Source: Firmicutes bacterium UBA5559 (GTDB lineage Bacteria > Bacillota > Clostridia > Peptostreptococcales > Anaerovoracaceae). Taken from it: a stretch of DNA of 34,808 nucleotides. The position numbers were made by a program, and so were the translations under genes. How positions within the stretch are numbered: position 1 is the first letter of the stretch; each line of letters opens with the position of its first letter. Positions 7,933 through 14,722 of the stretch are shown one piece after another. The notes under the pieces are model-generated. The model saw nothing but the letters and a program-made list of their open reading frames with translations, was not told the origin of the DNA and ran no database searches. The DNA lies in contig DIMT01000017.1 in assembly GCA_002425705.1 (NCBI GenBank), forward strand, positions 1 to 34,808, given 5' to 3'.

Positions 7933-9129
7933 ATGAAAACTGGATTGGTACTGGGGGGCGGTGGTTCCCGGGGAGCTTATGAAATAGGGGTTTGGCAGGC
8001 ACTGCGGGAACTGGGAATCGGAATCGACGTGGTAACCGGCACCTCGGTAGGAGCCATAAACGGGGCTCTGGTCTGTCAGGGTTCCTTCGACCTGGCTGTG
8101 GATTTGTGGCGGGAGCTGGAGACCCACATGGTCTTTGATGTGGGGGAAGAGAAAAAAATCTCAGATCACTTTGACTTCAACTTCAACATTGCCGGTATGC
8201 CGGTGGATCAGCTGAATGCCTACGCCAAGGAAATCCTGACCAGGGGAGGCGCCGACGTTACCGGACTGAAAAAAATGCTGAATCAGCACCTGGAGGAAGA
8301 AAACATCCGCCAGTCTCCCGTGGAATACGGCCTGGTGGCTGTAGAGTATCCGGCTATGATTCCCTATAATCTAAAAAAGCAGGACATCCCGGCAGGTCAG
8401 ATGTCGGATTTCATCCTGGCCAGTGCCGCTTGCTTTCCGGCAGTCAAAACAGTTGAAATCGGTGATAAAAAATTTATTGACGGTGGATACTCGGACAACT
8501 TGCCGATCCAGCTTGCAATGGATCTGGGTGCCAAACGAATCATTGCCGTTGACCTGGATGCCATCGGGATTAAAAAAATCCCCAAGGACGTGGCCGCCCA
8601 GCATATTACTGTCATCTCCTCCTCCTGGGACCTGGGGAATTTCCTGGTTTTTGACAAAGTCAATTCCCGGCGGATCCTTCGCCTTGGTTATCTGGACACT
8701 ATGAAGCAGTTCCAGGTATTTGACGGCCATTCTTTTTCTTTTTCACGGGGGGACTTCCCCAAAAAAGATATTCCGGGAGCCGATGCAGCCGCAGAAATCT
8801 TCCAGCTGGATCCAGAGATCATCTACACCCGGGATATTTTGAATCACCGTCTTCGCCAATCAATCGAAGCTCATCGAAGCTCGAACCCGAAAGGGCAAAG
8901 TAACAAGAAGACTCTGCTGGATAGAATTAAGGAAGACCTTCTGAAGATTCAAAGAGATCTGGACAGCCGAAGCATCGTGCTGCATCTGGCTTCTGACCTG
9001 ATACAAAATCCGGAAAGCCCTGGCCTTACCCTCGCAAGGGGAGCAAAAAAAATTCTGCGCAAAGAGCTGGAAGCATCCGAATACCTGGCAACCTATTTAA
9101 AAGGAGAACTTTCCAATGCAACTAGCTAA
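7933..9129 (+). CDS. Patatin-like phospholipase (RssA/YchK family)
   Basis: 398 aa patatin-like serine lipase. The oxyanion-hole loop GGGGSRGAYE is at the N terminus, the nucleophile elbow GTSVGAING follows at about residue 40, and the catalytic-dyad DGGYSDNLP is near residue 180. A Ser-Asp dyad acting on lipid acyl esters is known for the family; the natural substrate of bacterial stand-alone members is generally unknown. The C-terminal 100 or so residues (after about 300) are charged and helical and not part of the core. The frame is open far upstream to 7141, but that part lies antisense to the radical SAM gene and before the promoter; ATG 7933 has AGGAGAAAGG upstream. It overlaps the potassium channel gene by 14 nt. 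Confidence 0.9.
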   Translation: MKTGLVLGGGGSRGAYEIGVWQALRELGIGIDVVTGTSVGAINGALVCQGSFDLAVDLWRELETHMVFDVGEEKKISDHFDFNFNIAGMPVDQLNAYAKEILTRGGADVTGLKKMLNQHLEEENIRQSPVEYGLVAVEYPAMIPYNLKKQDIPAGQMSDFILASAACFPAVKTVEIGDKKFIDGGYSDNLPIQLAMDLGAKRIIAVDLDAIGIKKIPKDVAAQHITVISSSWDLGNFLVFDKVNSRRILRLGYLDTMKQFQVFDGHSFSFSRGDFPKKDIPGADAAAEIFQLDPEIIYTRDILNHRLRQSIEAHRSSNPKGQSNKKTLLDRIKEDLLKIQRDLDSRSIVLHLASDLIQNPESPGLTLARGAKKILRKELEASEYLATYLKGELSNATS

Positions 9130-10471
9130 AAAAATACAGAATTGGGTGAAATCCCTTTCCTCTACCAGGATCATCGTCTTCAGCTTTGCCCTGATCATCC
9201 TGACCGGAACTCTTTTACTCACCCTTCCTTCCGCATCCCGAAGCGGGGAAAGCATCCAGCTTCTGGATGCCTTGTTTACCGCCACCTCCGCCACCTGTGT
9301 CACCGGATTGGTGATTGCCGACACCCTCACCCAATGGTCCACCTTTGGCCAGCTGGTCATCCTGGCCTTGATCCAGATCGGTGGTCTTGGCATGGTAACA
9401 CTGGCAACCTTCTTTTCCGTCCTGCTGGGCAGGAAAATCAGCATGCGAGGGAAAATATTGGCTCAGGAATCCATCAGCGACTACAACTTCTCCGATGTGC
9501 TTCAGATGATCCGGAGCGTCATCCGCATCACCTTCGGTTTTGAGTTTGCCGGGGCCGTCCTGCTCTCCTTCAGTTTTGTTCCCCTGTATGGCCTTCGCGG
9601 GTTTTACCTGGCAGCATTTCATTCCATCTCGGCATTTTGCAATGCCGGTTTTGATTTATTCGGTAATTATCGCAGCCTGACGGAATTTAACGACAGTCCT
9701 CTTGTTTTGTACACCATATCCTTTCTGATTATCACCGGCGGTCTGGGATTCATCGTCTGGAAAGATTTGTACGATTTCAGGAAAACCAGAACCCTGTATC
9801 TTCACACTAAACTGGTACTGATTATTTCCTTATCACTTATTGTTATAGGTGCCGTATATTTCTATTTTGCAGAGGGCTCAAACCCTGCGACCATGGGAAA
9901 CCTTTCTGCCATGGAAAAAGTCAACGCTTCCCTCTTTCAGTCGGTTACCAGCAGAACCGCCGGCTATAACTCCATCCCCACTGGAGAAATGCGGGAGATG
10001 TCGCTGATCACAACAATTTTTCTGATGTTCATCGGGGCCGCACCGGGCTCGACGGGAGGTGGAATTAAAGTAACCACCTTCGGAATTCTAATGATTGCTA
10101 TTTTTTCCAATATCCGGGGTAACGATGAAACCATCATTCTAAAGCGGAACGTTCCCCAGATGGTGGTGAATAAAGCTCTGGCCATTACTGGTTTGTCCAT
10201 GTTGATGATATTCGTCATGACCAGCATTCTTTCCGGAGTCGAAGGCATTCCCTTTGTGCAGGCTCTTTTTGAAGTGACCTCCGCTTTTGGTACGGTAGGC
10301 CTCTCCACCGGTATCACGCCGGAGCTTTCTGATATCAGCAAAGTCATTCTGATCTTCACCATGTTCCTGGGCCGGGTTGGTCCCCTCAGCTTCGCCATCG
10401 CCATCGCCCTGAAGGAAAACAAAAAACTTCAGAACACGGTATACCCGGAAGGGAAAATTATGGTTGGATAG
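9116..10471 (+). CDS. ktrB: TrkH/KtrB-family potassium uptake channel subunit
   Basis: 451 aa integral membrane protein of the Trk/Ktr/HKT superfamily, made of four M1-P-M2 repeats that form a K+ (or Na+-coupled K+) pathway. The first filter region is visible as DALFTATSATCVTGL, later pore segments as SISAFCNAGFDLFG, QSVTSRTAGYNSIP and FEVTSAFGTVGLSTG; GAAPGSTGGGIKVTT is also conserved. Length and N terminus resemble KtrB more than E. coli TrkH. Channel opening normally needs a cytosolic TrkA/KtrA ring, and two such genes lie convergently just downstream. The start overlaps the patatin gene, with GGAGAAC as binding site, so translation is coupled. A bidirectional terminator follows 4 nt after the stop. 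Confidence 0.93.
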   Translation: MQLAKKIQNWVKSLSSTRIIVFSFALIILTGTLLLTLPSASRSGESIQLLDALFTATSATCVTGLVIADTLTQWSTFGQLVILALIQIGGLGMVTLATFFSVLLGRKISMRGKILAQESISDYNFSDVLQMIRSVIRITFGFEFAGAVLLSFSFVPLYGLRGFYLAAFHSISAFCNAGFDLFGNYRSLTEFNDSPLVLYTISFLIITGGLGFIVWKDLYDFRKTRTLYLHTKLVLIISLSLIVIGAVYFYFAEGSNPATMGNLSAMEKVNASLFQSVTSRTAGYNSIPTGEMREMSLITTIFLMFIGAAPGSTGGGIKVTTFGILMIAIFSNIRGNDETIILKRNVPQMVVNKALAITGLSMLMIFVMTSILSGVEGIPFVQALFEVTSAFGTVGLSTGITPELSDISKVILIFTMFLGRVGPLSFAIAIALKENKKLQNTVYPEGKIMVG

Positions 10472-10474
10472 AAA

Positions 10475-10500
10475 AAGCCAGGCCTTTCTCGGCCTGGCTT
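10475..10500. terminator. Bidirectional intrinsic terminator between ktrB and ktrA genes
   Basis: A perfect 10-bp stem, AAGCCAGGCC with GGCCTGGCTT, around a 6-nt loop. On the minus strand it is followed by TTTTTC, and on the plus strand by a weaker CTTCTT. It separates the two convergent potassium-transport transcripts, whose stop codons are only 43 nt apart. Confidence 0.85.
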
Positions 10501-10513
10501 CTTCAGTTGGAGA

Positions 10514-11170
10514 TCAACCAACGAAAAGTTCTTTTAAATATTTTTTATTGTCCGAATCGGAAACGACGATTACCGAATCACCTTCCATCAGCACCAGATG
10601 GTTGCCTGGCTTAAGAACTTCATCGTTTTTAATGACGGATACCAAAAGGCAGTCCTTGGGCATCCGAATATCCATCACTTTTTTGTTATAGACAGGTGAC
10701 GACTTCCTTATTTGTATTTCTGTTACAACAATCCGGTCATTTTTTATGCTGGTTAAGGTTTTCATCCCGGCATAATCCACTTCCTGCTCAATGAGATCCG
10801 CAATGACCGTGGTGCTGCTGACGGGAATATCCACTCCCAGCTTGATAAATACATTGGCATTCTTCGGATTGTTGACCCGGGCAATGGTTTTCCCCACCCG
10901 GAAATTATTCTTGGCCAATTGGCAGGAAATGAGGTTGTCCTCATCCTGGCCGGTTACAGCAATAAAAATGTCCGTTTTCCCGGCATCCCCGTTCTTCAAA
11001 ATATCATATTTTGTAGCATCTCCCATGAATACCGGTATATTCAATTCATCTGCTACCTTCTGACAGGTTTCTCGTTTCAATTCTATAACGCTTACTTTAT
11101 GGCCGAAGGACAAAAGAGTCTTTGCCAGGTAGTAGCCTACCTTACCTCCTCCAACAATCATGATATTCAT
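10514..11170 (-). CDS. ktrA: TrkA/KtrA-type potassium channel regulatory subunit (first copy)
   Basis: 218 aa RCK protein with an N-terminal Rossmann TrkA-N domain (MNIMIVGGGKVGYYLAKTL, NAD/ATP-binding GxGxxG-like loop, acidic E at the end of beta-2) and a C-terminal TrkA-C domain from about residue 135. It would form a cytosolic ring gating the KtrB-type channel in response to nucleotides. Promoter-distal gene of the minus-strand transcript, 34 nt after its paralogue, and converging on ktrB across a shared terminator. The 'ktrA' label rests on family and neighbourhood; TrkA-like single-unit proteins carry both names. Confidence 0.88.
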   Translation of the reverse strand: MNIMIVGGGKVGYYLAKTLLSFGHKVSVIELKRETCQKVADELNIPVFMGDATKYDILKNGDAGKTDIFIAVTGQDEDNLISCQLAKNNFRVGKTIARVNNPKNANVFIKLGVDIPVSSTTVIADLIEQEVDYAGMKTLTSIKNDRIVVTEIQIRKSSPVYNKKVMDIRMPKDCLLVSVIKNDEVLKPGNHLVLMEGDSVIVVSDSDNKKYLKELFVG

Positions 11171-11204
11171 GGATCCTGCTCCTTTTCGATTCCTTCCGCC
11201 CCAA

Positions 11205-11816
11205 TTAAATTTTCTTTACAAAAACCAGTTCGTCATCAAAAGCCAGTTTTTGGGACGGGTTGAAGAACACCAGGTTTCCATCCTTCATGACACCCAAAAG
11301 ATGGGCATCCTTCGGAACCGTTATATCCCTCATCAGCTTGCCGGTCCATTTTTCCCTAACCCGTTCATAGATAAAATCAATACCAGTGTTATCCAGATAA
11401 ACAGTCCTGAGGCTGCATTCCCCCATCATCAGTGCTCGAAACTCCTGCACCGCCATCTCCGTAGGGCAGACCGTATGAACACCAAACTGATAAAACACCT
11501 GCTCCTTGACCGGATCCTGGACCCGGGCAAAGATTCTTGGCACATGAAAAATTTCCTTGGCGATCTGACAGGCCATCATATTGAGGTTATCGTTGGGCGT
11601 AACAGCTGCAAAGCCATCCGCACTTTCTATACCGGCCTGTTTGAGAACATCTTCATCGATGGGGATTCCAAGAACCGTGACTCCATGAAAACCGGGGCCA
11701 AGCTGCCGGAGATTCTCAGCGCTGCTGTCGATTACCACGATTTCATGACCTTCTTCTGACATGATCCGGGCAAATTGTGCACCGACTTTTCCGCAACCGG
11801 CGATAATGATCTGCAT
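11205..11816 (-). CDS. TrkA/KtrA-type potassium channel regulatory subunit (second copy)
   Basis: 203 aa paralogue with TrkA-N (MQIIIAGCGKVGAQFARIM, then VVIDSS with an acidic ribose-binding residue) and a shorter TrkA-C domain at about residues 130-203. It diverges strongly from the neighbouring copy, so the two may form a hetero-oligomeric gating ring, as the two halves of E. coli TrkA do in one chain, or may serve different channels; this is inference. It lies 16 nt after the ECF-type gene and 34 nt before the other copy, all on one strand. Confidence 0.87.
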   Translation of the reverse strand: MQIIIAGCGKVGAQFARIMSEEGHEIVVIDSSAENLRQLGPGFHGVTVLGIPIDEDVLKQAGIESADGFAAVTPNDNLNMMACQIAKEIFHVPRIFARVQDPVKEQVFYQFGVHTVCPTEMAVQEFRALMMGECSLRTVYLDNTGIDFIYERVREKWTGKLMRDITVPKDAHLLGVMKDGNLVFFNPSQKLAFDDELVFVKKI

Positions 11817-11832
11817 AATTTCCTTCTCCCTT

Positions 11833-12624
11833 TTATCGGGATTCCATTGATTTATAGGTAAAGAACTTTCGGGCCGGAGTTTTCATCAATCCTCCTGCTA
11901 CCAGAACAGCAATCAGGAATCCACCGATAAATTGTAGCATATTTGCGGGAATGCTGAAAGCAGAAACGGCAAAATTTCCATAAAGAATCCCACCGGCGAT
12001 ATAGTAGCCGAATACCATCCACAGACCGGTTGCGGTCATAGCCAGCACCTGATACAAGGGAATAAAGATGTTTTCTTTTTTTCGGACTAGGATTGATATA
12101 AGGGCCAGGACCACCGGGATGGCCAGGGCGATGATCATCAGCTGACTCTGGACATTATTGATAAATTCTCCCAGCTCTGTCACCGACGAAACTCCGGCAT
12201 CCTCAAAAAGCCTTTCTGCATTGGCGGCTGCTTCCATGTCTACAATCTTCTTAACACCGAAATTGAATGCCAACCAGACTCCGCCGATTACCAGGCTGAA
12301 AAGGGCCGTAAACCGCTTATCCTTCATGCACTGCTGAATGATGAGTCCCATGACCACCGCCATGAGGGCTTTGATTACGAAGGTCCAGGGGGCCCAGTGT
12401 ACATAGGATAAGAAGATGTCTGCAAGAGCGGAACCTACTCCGGCAGCAAAAGCCCCGTATTTCCAGCCCAGAATCAGGACTGCAAGAAAAATCATGCTGT
12501 CCCCCAGATGGATGTAGCCATTGGTGAAGGGAACCGGCAGGGCGATGACCATGGTGGAAACTGTAATCAGCGCAGTCATCAATCCGGTCAGTACTATTTT
12601 TTGTGTTCTGTCATAAAGCTGCAT
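11833..12624 (-). CDS. ECF transporter S component (ECF-ribofla_trS-like)
   Basis: 263 aa membrane protein with about six hydrophobic segments. The block GYIHLGDSMIFLAVLILG followed by FAAGVGSALADIF is typical of substrate-capturing S components of energy-coupling factor vitamin transporters. A hydrophilic insertion at about 125-160 (rich in A, E, N) is longer than usual. The substrate is not identifiable from sequence alone. The divergent MocR-family gene hints at a B6- or amino-acid-related ligand, but that regulator has lost the PLP lysine. No ATPase or T subunit is nearby, so it would use a shared ECF module. First gene of the transcript that continues into the two TrkA genes. Confidence 0.82.
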   Translation of the reverse strand: MQLYDRTQKIVLTGLMTALITVSTMVIALPVPFTNGYIHLGDSMIFLAVLILGWKYGAFAAGVGSALADIFLSYVHWAPWTFVIKALMAVVMGLIIQQCMKDKRFTALFSLVIGGVWLAFNFGVKKIVDMEAAANAERLFEDAGVSSVTELGEFINNVQSQLMIIALAIPVVLALISILVRKKENIFIPLYQVLAMTATGLWMVFGYYIAGGILYGNFAVSAFSIPANMLQFIGGFLIAVLVAGGLMKTPARKFFTYKSMESR

Positions 12625-12691
12625 GTCTTTTTACCTCTCTGCTCTTTCATTGTGCCGTTTGTACTTTTAAAATAAAGATTTAAAATAATAT

Positions 12692-12743
12692 TGACTATTT
12701 CAATCATTATGATACGCTAGTATTGTAATTAATAAAATAGTCA
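12692..12743. promoter_or_regulatory. Inverted repeat, candidate MocR operator
   Basis: TGACTATTT at 12692-12700 and its exact complement AAATAGTCA at 12735-12743 are 9-bp arms with centres 43 bp apart, close to four helical turns, inside the AT-rich divergent spacer between the S-component gene and the MocR gene. MocR/PdxR regulators bind paired sites spaced by whole turns, so this is a plausible operator. No convincing -35/-10 pair was found in this spacer for either direction. Confidence 0.45.
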
Positions 12744-12783
12744 CTTTTTAATATATTTATATATACAGTTAGGAGGTTTCCCT

Positions 12784-14190
12784 TTGATACAAATCATGCC
12801 CTGCCTCAGGCCGGAGGATCCGACACCCCTTTACATCCAGCTCTACCAGTACATTCGGGACAACATCCTGTCCGGCAGCATACAGGGTGGAGAGAAGCTG
12901 CCTTCCCTAAGGTCTCTGTCAAAAGATCTGGGCATCAGCATCACCACCATCGGTCTTGCCTATGATCAGCTTCAGGTGGAAGGATACATATCCAGCCGTC
13001 AGGGCTCCGGCTATTTCGTCAGCCAGGTACCTTCCGGTGCCGGATTTCCCGGATATCCACTCCGCCGAGGGGAGGACTCTTTTTCCGAACTGAAGAATCC
13101 CTACTTTTACGACCCGGCTACCTTTGACTTCAACAAATGGAAAAAATGCATGAATCAGATCCTGACGGAGCATACCAGCCTCCTGTTTTTCGAGGGGGAT
13201 CCCCAGGGAGAGGCGGCTCTTCGAAGGGAAATAGCCAAATACGTTTATCAATCCCGAGGCGTGGTTTGCCAGCCTTCCCAAATTGTCATCGGAGCCGGCA
13301 CCCAGCAGATTACCGGACAATTGTCTATCATCCTGCGGCAGCTCTCCGTGTTTCGGGTAGTCCTGGAGGATCCCTGCTATCTGCCGGTAAAAAACAGTTT
13401 CCGGGATCGGGGCTTCCATCTTGTCCAGGTTCCTGTGGATCAAACCGGCATCCGGATTGAAGATTTGCCTTCCGGAACTCCCTCGGCAGTCTATGTAAAT
13501 CCCTCCAATCAGTTCCCCACAGGAGCGGTGATTCCCATCGGCCGAAGATATGAGCTGCTGGCCTGGGCAAGAGAAAACAACAGCATCATCATCGAAGATG
13601 ATTATGACAGCGAACTTCGCTACTTCGGCCGTCCCATTCCGGCTCTCCAGGGACTGGATACGGATCAGCGGGTCGTTTATCTGGGTTCCTTCTCCTCTAC
13701 TCTCTATCCATCGGTTAAAATCAGCTACATGATCCTGCCCGATTCCATGGCGGATATTTTTCAGCGGCAAAAGTCCGACTATACCCAGACCTGTTCTAAG
13801 GCGGAACAACTGGCGCTGGCCCTTTATATGGAGAAAGGCCAGTATCAGACCGGCATCCGGAAGCTTCGCAGTCACTGCTCCCAGAAGCTGTCAATGGTCA
13901 GCAGCTTGTTTGCCAGAGAGGCCGCCGGTTTCATCACCGCCGTCAACACCAATTCCGGGGTCAATATCATCTTGAACATCCACACTGCCAAAGATCCGGA
14001 AACCCTTTGCCGTCAGGGGGCCCGGCTGGGAATCCATCTGGAACGGGCTTCCCGGTTTACGGATAAGGCCCGGTTATCCGAGAACAATATGGTCTCCCTG
14101 ATTCTCTATTTCAATCAGATTCCTCTGGACCAGTTGTCAATGGCCCTTTCCTGCCTGATAGAAGCCTGGCGGAACGAAACATCGTCTTGA
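12784..14190 (+). CDS. MocR-family transcriptional regulator lacking the PLP lysine
   Basis: 468 aa protein with an N-terminal GntR-type winged helix (PTPLYIQLYQYIRDNILSGS, then LPSLRSLSKDLGIS, to about residue 75), a linker, and a fold-type I aminotransferase-like domain. MocR proteins usually bind PLP as an aldimine to the Lys of a SFSKTL-type motif. Here that motif reads SFSSTLYPSVK, with Ser305 replacing the lysine (codon 13696-13698) and Lys replacing the usual downstream Arg. The Asp motif EDDYDSELRY is retained, while the HQFPTG-like motif is NQFPTG. A PLP-independent or non-covalent ligand is therefore possible. It starts at TTG 12784 with AGGAGG 7 nt upstream; the next ATG (12796) is too far from that site. 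Divergent from the ECF S-component gene, its likely target. Confidence 0.9.
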   Translation: MIQIMPCLRPEDPTPLYIQLYQYIRDNILSGSIQGGEKLPSLRSLSKDLGISITTIGLAYDQLQVEGYISSRQGSGYFVSQVPSGAGFPGYPLRRGEDSFSELKNPYFYDPATFDFNKWKKCMNQILTEHTSLLFFEGDPQGEAALRREIAKYVYQSRGVVCQPSQIVIGAGTQQITGQLSIILRQLSVFRVVLEDPCYLPVKNSFRDRGFHLVQVPVDQTGIRIEDLPSGTPSAVYVNPSNQFPTGAVIPIGRRYELLAWARENNSIIIEDDYDSELRYFGRPIPALQGLDTDQRVVYLGSFSSTLYPSVKISYMILPDSMADIFQRQKSDYTQTCSKAEQLALALYMEKGQYQTGIRKLRSHCSQKLSMVSSLFAREAAGFITAVNTNSGVNIILNIHTAKDPETLCRQGARLGIHLERASRFTDKARLSENNMVSLILYFNQIPLDQLSMALSCLIEAWRNETSS

Positions 14191-14196
14191 GCCGAA

Positions 14197-14229
14197 AAAA
14201 CCCTGTTGACAATCCGCCGACAGGGTTTT
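14197..14229 (+). terminator. Intrinsic terminator of the MocR gene
   Basis: AAAACCCTGT (14197-14206) pairs perfectly with ACAGGGTTTT (14220-14229) across a 13-nt loop, starting 6 nt after the MocR stop codon. The T-run is only the four T of the arm. The same bases contain the -35 box and spacer of the arsR promoter, so termination and initiation signals overlap. Confidence 0.7.
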
Positions 14230-14234
14230 ATAAT
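14206..14234 (+). promoter_or_regulatory. Consensus promoter of the arsR-P1B ATPase operon
   Basis: TTGACA (14206-14211), 17-bp spacer, TATAAT (14229-14234): a perfect sigma-A promoter. Such a strong promoter fits a unit held off by a repressor bound just downstream. Confidence 0.92.
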
Positions 14235-14237
14235 GAT

Positions 14238-14265
14238 AATCAATTAAACGTTTGTTTAATTGATT
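14238..14265 (+). promoter_or_regulatory. Palindromic operator for the ArsR/SmtB repressor
   Basis: AATCAATTAAAC and GTTTAATTGATT are perfect 12-bp inverted arms around GTTT. The palindrome starts 3 nt after the -10 box, so it covers the transcription start. Location and the inverted-repeat layout match ArsR/SmtB/CadC operators. Confidence 0.8.
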
Positions 14266-14294
14266 AATTCAATATTTTACTTACGGAGGTTTCT

Positions 14295-14687
14295 ATGTCA
14301 AGCAAAATACAGCTTCCCCACGATCACGGAACGGAGATGAGCCGGCTGGCCGCATCCCTGCCCGATGAAGTGACCTTTTTAAAAATGTCGGACACCTTTC
14401 AGCTGATCAGCGACAGCACCCGGCTCAAGATCCTATGGCTGCTCTGCCACAGCGAAGACTGCGTCACCAACATCGGTGCGGCATTGGAGATGAGCGCTCC
14501 TGCCGTTTCTCATCACCTTCGGATCCTGAAGCAGTCTGGCTTGCTGGCCACCCGCAGGCAGGGCAAGGAAGTCCATTACACCCTGGCCGATACGACGGAG
14601 GCCCGGCTGGTCCACCGGATCATCGATGCCACCTTCGAGCTCAACTGTACGGAAAAATGTTATCACCCGGCAATGGAGCGATTATAA
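14295..14687 (+). CDS. ArsR/SmtB-family metal-sensing repressor (CadC/CzrA-like)
   Basis: 130 aa winged-helix repressor that releases DNA on binding a metal ion. The recognition helix is SAPAVSHHLRILKQSGL, followed by the beta-wing ATRRQGKEVHYTL. Possible ligands are the alpha-3 cysteines in LCHSEDCVTN, which line up with the ELCVCD motif of CadC-type sensors, His residues in the N-terminal PHDHG, and C-terminal Cys/His in NCTEKCYHP. This mix suggests Zn, Cd or Pb rather than arsenite. ATG 14295 has GGAGG 5 nt upstream. It is followed 35 nt later by a P1B ATPase gene in the same transcript, and probably represses both by binding the palindrome at 14238-14265. Confidence 0.92.
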   Translation: MSSKIQLPHDHGTEMSRLAASLPDEVTFLKMSDTFQLISDSTRLKILWLLCHSEDCVTNIGAALEMSAPAVSHHLRILKQSGLLATRRQGKEVHYTLADTTEARLVHRIIDATFELNCTEKCYHPAMERL

Positions 14688-14722
14688 CGAACCCCTGCCG
14701 TAAAATACGAAAGGTAACTTTT

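Noticed and set aside
12625..12783. Promoters for the S-component operon and the MocR gene in their divergent spacer
   Set aside because: Several partial -10-like hexamers occur in this AT-rich stretch, but none has a -35 partner at 16-18 bp good enough to report.
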